DNA of 64,000 bases from Paenibacillus lycopersici (GCF_010119935.1 NZ_CP048209.1:788001-852000); one strand, 5' to 3'. Shown: positions 51,747-62,189, numbered from the stretch's first letter. Notes: generated by a model from the letters alone, not told the origin. Numbers and translations: made by a program.

Positions 51747-52346
51747 ATGAAAGTCATCGTAGCGGAAGACCAGGGCATGCTGCGCGGCGCGCTCAGCGCG
51801 CTGCTCGACCTGGAGGACGACATCGAGGTCGTGGCCCAGGCGGAAGACGGCAGGCAGGCGCTCGAGCAGATCGAGCGGTTCCAGCCGGATATTTGCGTCA
51901 TGGACATCGAGATGCCGCACTTAAGCGGACTCGATGTCGCCGAGAAGCTGAAGGAGCAAGGCCATGCCTGCAAAGTCGTCATCTTGACGACGTTCTCGCG
52001 TTCGGGGTATTTCCAGCGCGCGATGAAGGCGGGCGTTCGCGGCTTCTTGCTGAAGGACTCGCCGATCGACGAGCTGGGCGCGGCGCTGCGGACGGTGTCC
52101 AAGGGCGGCCGGGCCGTCAGTCCGGAGCTGGCCATGTCGTTCTTCGAGAGCGAGAATCCGTTGTCGGAGCGGGAGCGCGAGGTGTTGCGGCTGGCATCGG
52201 AAGGGCTGTCCGCGAACGACATCGCGGGCAAGCTCTATCTGTCGGCGGGCACGGTGCGCAACTATTTGTCCGAGGCGATTCAGAAGCTGGAGGCGAAGAA
52301 CCGGATCGACGCGATCGGCATTGCGGAGAAGAACGGGTGGCTGTGA
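51747..52346 (+). CDS. NarL/LuxR-type response regulator (DesR/YvfU-like)
   Basis: A 199-aa regulator. Receiver domain with acidic residues EDQ at 8-10, phospho-acceptor Asp in CVMDIEMPHLSG (about 54) and Lys in FLLKDSPIDEL. C-terminal LuxR helix-turn-helix: PLSEREREVLRLASEGLSANDIAGKLYLSAGTVRNYLSEAIQKL. It is the partner of the kinase just upstream and probably activates the exporter genes through the palindrome at 48657. Confidence 0.93.
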   Translation: MKVIVAEDQGMLRGALSALLDLEDDIEVVAQAEDGRQALEQIERFQPDICVMDIEMPHLSGLDVAEKLKEQGHACKVVILTTFSRSGYFQRAMKAGVRGFLLKDSPIDELGAALRTVSKGGRAVSPELAMSFFESENPLSEREREVLRLASEGLSANDIAGKLYLSAGTVRNYLSEAIQKLEAKNRIDAIGIAEKNGWL

Positions 52347-52405
52347 AGCCGCGCGAGAGACGTAACGTCTACGATAAACCGCGTAAATCGCACTGATTGG
52401 AAGGA

Positions 52406-52448
52406 AGCCTTGGAATGCCCGCCGGCGGAGCGTTTCCAGGGCTTTTTG
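52406..52448 (+). terminator. intrinsic terminator
   Basis: AGCCTTGGAA (52406-52415) pairs with TTCCAGGGCT (one wobble), followed by TTTTT. It ends the exporter/two-component transcript. The rest of 52347-52673 holds only the upstream region of the next gene. Confidence 0.7.
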
Positions 52449-52673
52449 TCATGGCGTGGAGGGCTGAACATCCGAGACCTGCTGCTCCATGGCGCCGGAT
52501 GCAGGGACGGCCTTCTCGATTTCGAAGACCAAGTGAGCGGCCGCCTGTTTCAATATCCCGGAATCGGTGTATAGCAAGATGTCAGCCTATTAACCGGAAC
52601 TGGATTTCTAGTGGAACTAATACTAGAATATAGAAATACATAGAGAAACCGACTGAGAGGACATGGACCACCG

Positions 52674-54089
52674 ATGCGAAAATCATGGATTGCGTTAGCC
52701 GTCTCCGCCGCGCTTCTGGCAGGCCAGCTCGGAGTCGCCGCCAAGCCGGCCGATGCCGCGGTTTCGGGCGCCCCGAGCGCCTGGGCCAAGCAGGAGATCG
52801 ATGCGGCGATATCAAGCGGACTGATTCCTTACGGGTTAACGAACAGTTACCAGCAAGCGCTGACCAGGCAGGAATTCAGCGCCATGGCCGTGCAGCTGTA
52901 CGAGGTGCTTACCGATCAGAGGGCGCCCTCTCCCGGGGCCGATCCGTTCAAGGATACGAATAGCGCCGAGGTGTTGAAGGCCTACGCGCTCGGCATCGTG
53001 AAAGGCACGGGCGCGACGACGTTCTCGCCCAAAGCGACGGTTACGCGCGAACAGATCGCGCTCATGCTCTACAATACGCTCGTCAAAGCGGGCTTCCAGA
53101 ACGACCTCGCCGCGGGCAAGAGCAAGGGAACCGTCCCTGCCTTCGCCGATGCGAAGCAGATTGCCGCCTGGTCGCGCGGCGCCGTCGACGCCTTGACCGC
53201 GAACGCCGTCATGAAAGGGAACGGCACCGGCGCCTATGTCCGGTTCATGCCGAAAGAGACGACGACGCGGGAGCAGTCGATCGTGCTCGTGTACCGCATT
53301 TTTGAACAATTCGGCCGTTATTTCGTGCGGAAGGAGTCCGACCTGCTCGCCGCGCTGCTGCAATCGAAGCCCGTCGTCATCGAGGACGAGCGGGCCAAGA
53401 CGGTGGATCAGCTGACGCGCAAGATCATGGCGGATATTATCAAGCCGGACATGTCGGACTATGAACGCGAGCTGGCGATTCACGATTATATCGTGCAGCA
53501 TACGGCGTACGATTACGATAATTTCCGCAAAGGCACGGTGCCTGCCGATTCCTATACGATCTACGGCACGCTCGTGAACGGCATCGCCGTGTGCCAAGGA
53601 TATGCCTACACCGCCCAGCTGATGCTGCGGATGGCCGGTATCGAGGCGTATTACGTGCGCGGAACGGCCGGAGGCGGACCGCATGCGTGGAACAAGGTCA
53701 AGATCGACGGGGCGTATTACAACCTGGACGTGACCTGGGACGACCCGGTTCCGGACGAGGCGGGCAGACAGGCTTACGGCTACTTCAACGTCACCGACGA
53801 AGAGCTGCGCCTCGATCATGTATGGACCGACAAGCTGCCGCAAGCGACAGCCAAGACGATGAACTATCACGCGTACAACGGCTTGATCGCGGATTCCCCG
53901 GCCGCGTTCGCGGCCAAAGTCGATGCCGCGATCGGCGCGCGCGCCGCTTCCGTCTCGATCAAGCGTACGTACAAGGAAGCGGACGGCGAGTCGGCATGGG
54001 ATGCTCTGGCCGCTTCGCACAGCGACGTGCAGATGGTGATATCGACGGATAGCAGCGAGGTGATCAGCATCAAATTCACGTATAAGTGA
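52674..54089 (+). CDS. S-layer-homology protein with transglutaminase-like domain
   Basis: A 471-aa exported protein. Signal peptide (WIALAVSAALLAGQLGVAAKPADA), three SLH repeats (about 34-80, 91-140, 155-212) that bind secondary cell-wall polymer, then a transglutaminase-like domain with Cys307 (GIAVCQGYA), His337 (GPHAWNKV) and Asp352 (YYNLDVTWDD). The complete Cys-His-Asp triad suggests an active cell-surface protease or transglutaminase. ATG 52674 is close to a weak SD (GAGAGGACATGG region). Single-gene unit; its last 12 bases are repeated downstream. Confidence 0.9.
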   Translation: MRKSWIALAVSAALLAGQLGVAAKPADAAVSGAPSAWAKQEIDAAISSGLIPYGLTNSYQQALTRQEFSAMAVQLYEVLTDQRAPSPGADPFKDTNSAEVLKAYALGIVKGTGATTFSPKATVTREQIALMLYNTLVKAGFQNDLAAGKSKGTVPAFADAKQIAAWSRGAVDALTANAVMKGNGTGAYVRFMPKETTTREQSIVLVYRIFEQFGRYFVRKESDLLAALLQSKPVVIEDERAKTVDQLTRKIMADIIKPDMSDYERELAIHDYIVQHTAYDYDNFRKGTVPADSYTIYGTLVNGIAVCQGYAYTAQLMLRMAGIEAYYVRGTAGGGPHAWNKVKIDGAYYNLDVTWDDPVPDEAGRQAYGYFNVTDEELRLDHVWTDKLPQATAKTMNYHAYNGLIADSPAAFAAKVDAAIGARAASVSIKRTYKEADGESAWDALAASHSDVQMVISTDSSEVISIKFTYK

Positions 54090-54137
54090 CCGTAGAAGCA
54101 ATCGTAGAAGTGTTCGTAAAAGTGCTCGTATGAACAA
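54078..54137 (+). repeat. 12-bp tandem repeat copied from the last codons and stop
   Basis: The last 12 bases of the gene, ACGTATAAGTGA (54078-54089), are followed by CCGTAGAAGCAA, TCGTAGAAGTGT, TCGTAAAAGTGC and TCGTATGAACAA: five units in exact 12-bp register. The terminator begins inside the last unit. Confidence 0.85.
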
Positions 54138-54188
54138 ACCGTTCGCTTGGCCGAGGTGCTCGCTCCTTCGACTAACGAACGGTTTGTT
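54133..54188 (+). terminator. intrinsic terminator
   Basis: AACAAACCGTTCG (54133-54145) pairs with CGAACGGTTTGTT (54176-54188), followed by TT. It ends the SLH-transglutaminase transcript. Confidence 0.8.
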
Positions 54189-54303
54189 TTATCGGCCGGA
54201 GGTCGTCCGCCAGCCAGAGCCGCGGAAGCCGCGTTGCAAGGCTTGAAATGGCAGTGCTAGAATGTAGACATATTATGAAGACAAGCATTGGAGAGCCGCA
54301 TAT

Positions 54304-55254
54304 ATGATACGAATCCTTGCCGTAACGAACGATCGCCGGATCCTGCAGCTGTCGTCGCTGGATGAATTGGCGGACTACGATCTATCCTGGTATTGGGCGG
54401 ATTTCTGCGGGCCTTCGCCGGACGAAGTCAAGCTGCTGGAGGATTTCTTCGGGTTTCACCCGCTTGCGATCGAGGACTGCCTGTATTATTTGCAGCGGCC
54501 CAAGATGGATCACTACGGCGACGTGCATTTTCTTGTGCTGCACGCGATGTCGCCGGATACGCTCGAGACGCAGGAAGTGGACTTGTTCATCGGGACGGAT
54601 TATGTGGTGAGCTACCATCAGCATCCGCGCCGCGAGCTGGAACGGGCGCGGGAGAAGGTGCTTCATAAGCCGCATTGGGAAAAGCACGGCTGCCTGCATG
54701 CCGCGTACACGGTGATCGACGAGCTGGTGGACGATTACTTCCCGGCGGCGCAGGCGATCGAAGACCAGCTGCTGGAGTTTGAGACCGGGCCGCAGGAGCC
54801 GGGGACGCAGCAGAAGCTGCTGCAGGTATTCGACATCCGCAACAAGCTGCTGAAGCTGCGCAAAACGGTCGTACCGATGCGGGAGCTGCTGTATCGCATT
54901 CTGAATACGCAGCGGATCGAGGCGATGCCGCATTATCATCTATTCTTCACCGATATCTACGATCATCTGCTGAAGCTGGCGGAAATCGTGGATTCCAACC
55001 GCGACATGACCTCGGATTTGCGCGATCATTATATGTCGCTGAACGCCAACCGGATGAATACGATCATGAAGACGCTGACGGTCATTACCGTTATTTTCAT
55101 GCCGCTGACGTTCATCGCGGGCATATATGGCATGAATTTCAACTACATGCCCGAGCTGGCCTGGCATAACGGCTATTTCGGCGTGCTGGCCGCGATGGCG
55201 CTGATGGCGGGCGGCATGTACGCATGGTTCAAGATCAAGGGCTGGTTCGATTGA
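54304..55254 (+). CDS. corA: CorA-family magnesium/cobalt channel
   Basis: A 316-aa metal-ion channel. A large N-terminal cytosolic domain (DYDLSWYWADFCGPSPDEVKLLEDFFGFHPLAIEDCLY) and long stalk helix lead to two C-terminal helices. The selectivity motif GMN is in AGIYGMNFNYMPEL and the second helix (FGVLAAMALMAGGMYAWFKIKGW) ends in the usual Lys cluster. It forms a pentameric Mg2+ (Co2+/Ni2+) uptake channel. ATG 54304 follows GGAGAGCCGC. Single-gene unit. Confidence 0.95.
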   Translation: MIRILAVTNDRRILQLSSLDELADYDLSWYWADFCGPSPDEVKLLEDFFGFHPLAIEDCLYYLQRPKMDHYGDVHFLVLHAMSPDTLETQEVDLFIGTDYVVSYHQHPRRELERAREKVLHKPHWEKHGCLHAAYTVIDELVDDYFPAAQAIEDQLLEFETGPQEPGTQQKLLQVFDIRNKLLKLRKTVVPMRELLYRILNTQRIEAMPHYHLFFTDIYDHLLKLAEIVDSNRDMTSDLRDHYMSLNANRMNTIMKTLTVITVIFMPLTFIAGIYGMNFNYMPELAWHNGYFGVLAAMALMAGGMYAWFKIKGWFD

Positions 55255-55336
55255 CCGGCCTGCCGCGGCCCGCTGCATAATTCGGCCTTCCTTCGGGGAA
55301 CGTACTCGTAAACAGTCCTCAGGAGGCGATGGGCAG

Positions 55337-55621
55337 ATGGCAAGACGAAGTCGGAGGAAACATCTCGTTCCCGGCGCGGACGCCGCGATGAGCGCATTCA
55401 AGGCCGAAGTGATGCGGCGGGAAGGGTTCGTCGTCGATCCCGGCCGGCCGGACGACGTGAAATTCGAAGTGGCGCAGTCGCTCGGCATTCCGCTCGAGCC
55501 CGGCTACAACGGCAACGCATCGACGGAGTCGATGGGCCAGGTCGGCGGGCAAATCGGCGGCGCGATGGTGAAGGAGCTCGTGCGTATGGCGCAGGAGAAA
55601 TTGGCGAACGGCAATCCGTAA
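55337..55621 (+). CDS. alpha/beta-type small acid-soluble spore protein
   Basis: A 94-aa DNA-binding spore protein. The GPR-protease cleavage region appears as VKFEVAQSLGI (usual form TKYEIAQEFG), followed by the conserved ASTESMGQVGGQIGGAMVKELVRMAQEKLA. The N-terminal extension MARRSRRKHLVPGADAAMSAFKAEVMRREGF is longer and more basic than in classical SspA/B. It coats DNA in dormant spores and is expected under forespore SigG control. AGGAGG precedes the ATG at 55337. This is direct support for an endospore former. Confidence 0.9.
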   Translation: MARRSRRKHLVPGADAAMSAFKAEVMRREGFVVDPGRPDDVKFEVAQSLGIPLEPGYNGNASTESMGQVGGQIGGAMVKELVRMAQEKLANGNP

Positions 55622-55736
55622 CGTCCGGGCAGCGACCCGGTCAGAAGGCGATTGGCTTCGGACTGCACATTCAGTCCATGCTTCTGTTCGGAACCGGCGG
55701 CGATCGGCAGGAAATGAAGGGCGGCAAATCGAATAC

Positions 55737-55768
55737 AGCCATCTGCGGCTTTGCGCGGATGGCTTTTT
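55737..55768 (+). terminator. intrinsic terminator
   Basis: AGCCATC (55737-55743) pairs with GATGGCT (55758-55764), with T5. It ends the SASP transcript. Confidence 0.75.
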
Positions 55769-55919
55769 GGCGTGTTCGCGCGAATTCGAAGTTGGCTAAT
55801 TGGCTGATCTGGAAAAATATTCAACCTTTTTCAGCTTTATTTCAGATTCGTTTCATGCATGCTTCAGGATTCTTGCTTACACTGAAATCCTACATTCGTT
55901 TAATGGGGGTTGTTTGCCT

Positions 55920-56603
55920 ATGCCCGCGGCTATTCTTGTCATCGAAGACGATCACTATATTCAAGAGCTCATTGTCGAGTTTCTGCGCGCGCAGCCGTAC
56001 GATGTCGATGTGGCGGCGGACGGCATGGAAGGCTGGGAGAAATTCCAGGGCGGGACGTACGATCTCGTCATTCTCGATTTAATGCTGCCGACGATGGACG
56101 GCTATGAGATATGCAGGCGCATACGGGAGAAAGGCGATACGCCCGTCATCGTGCTGACCGCGCTCGGCGAGGAGAAGGATCAGCTGCGCGCCTTCGAGGA
56201 AGAAGCCGACGATTACATCACGAAGCCGTTCTCGTTCCACGTGCTGATGAAGCGGGTGGAGGCGGTGCTGCGCCGCACGCGCAGCGCGCAATCCGGGGAG
56301 CTGCTGTTCGACGGCCGGCTCCGGCTCGATGCCGACGCGTACAAAGTGTTCGTCGACGGCAAGCTGGTGGAGACGACGACGAAGGAATTCGATATTTTGC
56401 ATACGCTCATCCATAACGCCGGGCGGATCATGACGCGCGACATGCTGCTGGACAAAGTGTGGGGCTACGATTATTTCGGCGATTCCCGCATCGTGGACGC
56501 GCATATCAAGAATATCCGCAAGAAGCTCGGCATCTCCATCATTCGCACGGTCAAAGGCGTCGGCTACTCGCTCGAATCGGAACTGGCCGGGGTGGGCGGA
56601 TGA
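55920..56603 (+). CDS. OmpR-family response regulator
   Basis: A 227-aa regulator. Receiver domain (EDDHYIQELIVEFL, Asp in LVILDLMLPTMDGYEI near residue 53, Lys in YITKPFSFHVLMKR) and a C-terminal winged helix (TTKEFDILHTLIHNAGRIMTRDMLLDKVWGYDYFGDSRIVDAHIKNIRKKLG, RTVKGVGYSLE). ATG 55920 is chosen by match to the family start; the SD is weak (GGGGG). Its stop overlaps the kinase start (ATGA). Its target is not apparent. Confidence 0.94.
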   Translation: MPAAILVIEDDHYIQELIVEFLRAQPYDVDVAADGMEGWEKFQGGTYDLVILDLMLPTMDGYEICRRIREKGDTPVIVLTALGEEKDQLRAFEEEADDYITKPFSFHVLMKRVEAVLRRTRSAQSGELLFDGRLRLDADAYKVFVDGKLVETTTKEFDILHTLIHNAGRIMTRDMLLDKVWGYDYFGDSRIVDAHIKNIRKKLGISIIRTVKGVGYSLESELAGVGG

Positions 56604-58321
56604 TTCGGCGGAGGGGCATCCGGTTCAAAATCTTCCTCGTGACGACGGCGCTGCTCGTCGTATCGGCCGTACTGATTTATTTGACGCTCTATTTCGCGCT
56701 GCCGAGCTATTACAAGTACATCAAGCAGTCTCGGCTGGAGAGCGGCGTGAACGAATTGCTGCGCGCCGTGAACGGGCAGCCGGTGGAAGAGGCGCTGCCG
56801 CTGATCGCCCAGTTCGGGCAGGAGCATAACGCCGTCATGATGCTGCGGGACAAGGACGGAGGCGGCTATTACATTCCGCCGAATTTCCGTACGTTCAAGG
56901 GCTGGCTCAACGGCGGGAGCGGGGCGGGCGGCTATCCGCTGCTGCGCAAGCAGCTGGAGACCGGCCGGTTCGTGGACAAGAAGGACGGCGTTCCTGCGGG
57001 AATCGCGGGCGGTCCCGTATCGGGAGGCGCCGTGGGCGGGCAAACGCATATTTTGAGCGCGGAGCGGAAGGTATCGTTCGCCGAAAGCAACGAATCGTTC
57101 ACGCTGTACGTGGATGCGCCGCTGCAGCCGATCGGCGAGGCCGCGAGCGTCATCCTGCTCTTCCTGCCGTACATGCTCATCCCGATCGTGCTGATCGCGA
57201 TCGGCGGGGCCTTCATCTACGCGCGGCTGATCGCGCGTCCGCTGCTGTCGCTGAACGGAGTGGCGCACCGGCTGGCGAAGCTGGATTTTACGGTGACGGA
57301 GCCCGCGCTGAAGACGAGCGACGAGCTGGGCGAGCTGTCGCTCAGCTTAAGCAAGCTGGCGGTCAATTTGCAGTCGACGATGGGCGAGCTGCAGGACGCG
57401 AACGCCCAGCTGAAGAGCGACATCGAGCTGGAACGGGAGCAGGAGGCGAAGCGGCGCGAGTTCGTGGCGACGATCTCGCATGAGCTGAAGACGCCGATCA
57501 CCGCGGTCAGCGGCCAGCTGGAGGCGATGATCGCGGGCGTCGGGCCGTTCCGCGACCGGGACACGTATTTGCGCAAGTCCTATACGATCATGCAGGACAT
57601 GGACAAGCTCGTCCATGAGATTTTGGAGCTGTCGAAGCTGGAAAGCCGCGACTTCCGTCCGCTCATGCGCCGGGTCGATCTGACGGAGTTCGTGCGCGAG
57701 GCGATGAACAACATGAGCTATCTCGCGGGAGTGAAGCATATGGAGCTTGTCAGCGAGCTGCCGGAGGAAGCGATGATCATCGCCGATGAGCGGCTCATCT
57801 CCAAGGCGGTCGCGAACATCATTACGAACGCCGTGCAGTATTCGGGCGACGGGGAGCGGGTGTTCGTCCGGCTCGTGGAGGAGCGGCGGAGGGATGCGGC
57901 ATACGCGGACGCGGATCGGGCAGCCGCTTCGGCGGGCGATGCGTTCGCGGGCGCGAACGCGAGTACGAGTGCGGCGGCGTATGGCGGAGAGCCGTCTGGC
58001 GGTGCGGCGGAGGGCGTTGCGCGGGATCAGGCGGTCTTGGAAGGAGCCGCAGCATTGGGCTTGCTGGACGAGCTGGACGCGGCGCCGGTCCGTTACCGGC
58101 TCGATGTGCTGAACACCGGCGTACAGCTGGACGAGACGAAGCTGCCGCGCCTGTTCGAGCCGTTCTACCGTGCCGAGCAGTCGCGAAGCCGGTCGACGGG
58201 CGGAAGCGGGCTCGGGCTGTACATCGTCAGCAAAGTGCTGGACGCCCACGGCGCCCGGTACCGCATCGGCAATACGCCGGAGGGCGTGCGGTTCAGCGTG
58301 CTGCTGAAGGCCGCGGCTTAG
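56600..58321 (+). CDS. OmpR-partner sensor histidine kinase with a long Ala/Gly-rich insertion in the ATPase domain
   Basis: A 573-aa kinase. Helix 1 (residues 9-34), an extracytoplasmic region to about 180, helix 2 (VILLFLPYMLIPIVLIAIGGAFIYARL), a HAMP domain, His294 in FVATISHELKTPITAVSGQLEAM, the N-box ISKAVANIITNAVQYS (400-415) and GGSGLGLYIVSKVL. Residues about 430-497, between the N-box strand and the G1 region (LDVLNTG), form an unusual Ala/Gly/Asp-rich insertion. Coupled to the regulator by an ATGA overlap. Confidence 0.92.
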   Translation: MIRRRGIRFKIFLVTTALLVVSAVLIYLTLYFALPSYYKYIKQSRLESGVNELLRAVNGQPVEEALPLIAQFGQEHNAVMMLRDKDGGGYYIPPNFRTFKGWLNGGSGAGGYPLLRKQLETGRFVDKKDGVPAGIAGGPVSGGAVGGQTHILSAERKVSFAESNESFTLYVDAPLQPIGEAASVILLFLPYMLIPIVLIAIGGAFIYARLIARPLLSLNGVAHRLAKLDFTVTEPALKTSDELGELSLSLSKLAVNLQSTMGELQDANAQLKSDIELEREQEAKRREFVATISHELKTPITAVSGQLEAMIAGVGPFRDRDTYLRKSYTIMQDMDKLVHEILELSKLESRDFRPLMRRVDLTEFVREAMNNMSYLAGVKHMELVSELPEEAMIIADERLISKAVANIITNAVQYSGDGERVFVRLVEERRRDAAYADADRAAASAGDAFAGANASTSAAAYGGEPSGGAAEGVARDQAVLEGAAALGLLDELDAAPVRYRLDVLNTGVQLDETKLPRLFEPFYRAEQSRSRSTGGSGLGLYIVSKVLDAHGARYRIGNTPEGVRFSVLLKAAA

Positions 58322-58328
58322 ACGGCGC

Positions 58329-58480
58329 GCGAGGCGAAAATACTGCCTTTGCGGCAGGAACCCGACCTCGTGCGAGGCGAAATGGCCGGAAACTTCCCAA
58401 AGGCAGGAACTTGGCCTCGCGCGAGGCCGAATGGCCGAAAAAGTTGCCTAAAGGCAGGAATTCGGCCTCGTGCGAGGCGA
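58329..58480. repeat. short palindromic GCGAGGCGAAA repeats
   Basis: GCGAGGCG-type words recur at 58329, 58372, 58421 and 58472 (spacing 43-51 bp), each preceded by CCTCG, so that GGCCTCGCGCGAGGCC (58413-58428) is a perfect 16-bp palindrome. Between them is a second variable hairpin of the type TTGCCTAAAGGCA. It leads directly into the 103-bp array. Confidence 0.7.
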
Positions 58481-58484
58481 AATG

Positions 58485-59548
58485 GCTGAAAAAGCTGCCG
58501 CGGCGGCAGCTATTTTCGTGAAAGTGGGCCAAGCCGCTAGAAAAGTTGCTGCACGGGCAGCTTTAGCTGCGTCTGGGGCGCGAAACTGTTGGAAAAGCTG
58601 CCACCACGGCAGCTTTTTCGTGGAAAAACGGCCAAGCCGCGAGAAAAGTTGCTGCACGGGCAGCTTTAGCTGCGTCTGGGGCGCGAAACTGCTGGAAAAG
58701 CTGCCACCACGGCAGCTTTTTTCGTGAAAGTGGGCCAAGCCGCGAGAAAAGTTGCTGCACGGGCAGCTTTAGCTGCGTCTGGGGCGCGAAACTGCTGGAA
58801 AAGCTGCCGCCACGGCAGCTTTTTTCGTGAAAAAGCGGCCAAGCCACTAGAAAAGTTGCTGCACGGGCAGCTTTAGCTGCGTCTGGGGCGCGAAACTGCT
58901 GGAAAAGCTGCCGCCACGGCAGCTTTTTTCGTGAAAAGTGGGCCAAACCGCTTGAAAAGTTGCTGCACGGGCAGCTTTAGCTGCGTCTGGGGCGCGAAAC
59001 TGCTGGAAAAGCTGCCGCCACGGCAGCTTTTTCGTGGAAAAGCGGCCAAGCCGCGAGAAAAGTTGCTGCACGGGCAGCTTTAGCTGCATCTGGGGCGCGA
59101 AACTGCTGGAAAAGCTGCCGCCACGGCAGCTTTTTCGTGGAAAAGCGGCCAAGCCGCGAGAAAAGTTGCTGCACGGGCAGCTTTAGCTGCATCTGGGGCG
59201 CGAAACTGCTGGAAAAGCTGCCACCACGGCAGCTTTTTCGTGGAAAAGCTGCCAAGCCGCGAGAAAAGTTGCTGCACGGGCAGCTTTAGCTGCGTCTGGG
59301 GCGCGAAACTGTTGGAAAAGCTGCCACCACGGCAGCTTTTTCGTGGAAAAACGGCCAAGCCGCGAGAAAAGTTGCTGCACGGGCAGCCTTAGCTGCGTCT
59401 GGGGCGCGAAACTGCTGGAAAAGCTGCCGCCGCGGCAGCTTTTTTGGTGAAAAAGCGGCCAAGCCGCTAGAAAAGTTGCTGCACGGGCAGCTTTAGCTGC
59501 GTCTGGGGCGCGAAACTGCTGGAAAAGCTGCCGCCGCGGCAGCTTTTC
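58485..59548. repeat. tandem array of ten 103-104 bp units with terminator-like hairpins
   Basis: The word GTTGCTGCACGGGCAGC starts at 58545, 58648, 58751, 58855, 58959, 59062, 59165, 59268, 59371 and 59475, so the period is 103 or 104 bp depending on the length of a T run. Each unit holds GCTGCACGGGCAGC and AAAAGCTGCCGCCACGGCAG with its continuation, an 11-bp stem with a 3-base loop flanked by A and T. A partial unit precedes the first. Minus-strand frames stay open but shift every unit, so this is not coding. Confidence 0.9.
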
Positions 59549-59633
59549 ACATGACTTACTGTCAGAATCACGAGAAAAGCTTCCTCGCGACAGCTTTGCG
59601 CCGCCGCCGCCGCTTAAGCGCCGACACAGACGA

Positions 59634-60023
59634 CTAATCGGCCGCGGACGAGTTTGTCTCCATAAACTCCAGCCGATTGCCGAACGGATCGTTCACAAAG
59701 AACCGCCGTACGCCTTCGTCGTCTCTGGCATCGTCAAGCGTGACCGGATAGCCGGCATCGGTCAGATGCTTCGCCAGCGCTTCGATGTGGCGTACCGTAA
59801 ACGCCGGATGGGCTTTCGTCGCCGGTACAAAATCCCGCTGCACGCCGATATGCACCTGCTGCACGCCGCATTGAAACCATACCCCGCCCCGCTGGCGGAG
59901 CGGCTCCGGCTTCGGAAGCTCCGGCCATCCGAGCGCGCCGCTGAAGAAGCTCCGGGCTGCCGTCTCACAGCCCTCCGGAGCCGCGAGCTGAACATGGTCG
60001 ATTCCAGTGAACGAGAAAAGCAT
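59634..60023 (-). CDS. VOC (glyoxalase) family protein
   Basis: A 129-aa protein with the double beta-alpha-beta-beta VOC fold: FTGIDHVQLAAPEGCETAARSFFSGALGWPELPKP, a central WFQCGVQQVHIGVQRDFVPATKAHPAFTV, and the closing FFVNDPFGNRLEFME with the metal-ligand Glu. His in DHVQLAAP and HIGV are further ligands. ATG 60023 has GAAGGAGG upstream. Substrate unknown. It is convergent with the kinase gene across the repeat array. Confidence 0.88.
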   Translation of the reverse strand: MLFSFTGIDHVQLAAPEGCETAARSFFSGALGWPELPKPEPLRQRGGVWFQCGVQQVHIGVQRDFVPATKAHPAFTVRHIEALAKHLTDAGYPVTLDDARDDEGVRRFFVNDPFGNRLEFMETNSSAAD

Positions 60024-60255
60024 TGAAATTCCTCCTTCGAGCATCGGTTTCATTGTTCGGAACTTGGTTTCATAAAATTATTGTATGCGAAGAAGAGACA
60101 GAAATCCATCCATCGATCGAACAGGCGATGTCTTCGAATAATATAAATTGGCATATGGATTCGAAGAGGCGTTGCTCATGTGCTTGGGTGTGGCTGCTTA
60201 TACAGACGGCAGAGCGTGAGCGAGCAAGAGATGCAGGAGTGCGGCAAGCACAAGA

Positions 60256-60304
60256 GGGAGATATGGCAGCCTGCCGACAGGCCGCCGATATCTCCCTTTT
60301 GCAC
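60256..60304 (+). terminator. orphan intrinsic terminator in a 514-bp gene-free stretch
   Basis: GGGAGATAT (60256-60264) pairs with ATATCTCCC, with inner GCCTG/CAGGC pairing, followed by TTTT. No plus-strand gene lies upstream within 1.9 kb, so the hairpin may end a small RNA started in 60030-60200, or act as a 3' structure for antisense transcripts. The remainder of 60024-60370 shows no gene. Confidence 0.5.
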
Positions 60305-60370
60305 TTCACCCGGCTAGCCCGCTCTCCGCAAGCTTACCGTTCCTGCCCTGCACTCGAGCCGCCATCACAA

Positions 60371-62052
<1,682 letters not shown>

Positions 62053-62062
62053 TCACCTCGTA

Positions 62063-62189
62063 GTTAAATTAATATTATTATTAATTGATTAACAAGAAGT
62101 TGAATACAGAACTATTAAACCGCATTGCGCCATGACTGCGCAAGCTTTTCTTCTTCTCGAAATTGAATTAATATGAAGGTTAATTTAAC
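62063..62189. promoter_or_regulatory. AT-rich divergent control region with GTTAA/TTAAC palindromes
   Basis: A perfect 11-bp palindrome GTTAATTTAAC lies at 62179-62189, just before the regulator gene. A longer imperfect inverted repeat (GTTAAATTAAT at 62063, ATTGATTAAC ending 62093) lies before abfA. Both stand out from GC-rich surroundings and are candidate operators for the ArsR-type protein. Confidence 0.55.

Noticed and set aside
58448-59380. Minus-strand frames encoding repeats such as KSCRGGSFSSSFAP
   Set aside because: The unit is 103-104 bp, so the frame shifts at each copy; the frames are open only because the unit lacks stops. No SD precedes them.
58545-59548. CRISPR array with long units
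   Set aside because: The whole 103-bp unit is conserved, with no unique spacers.
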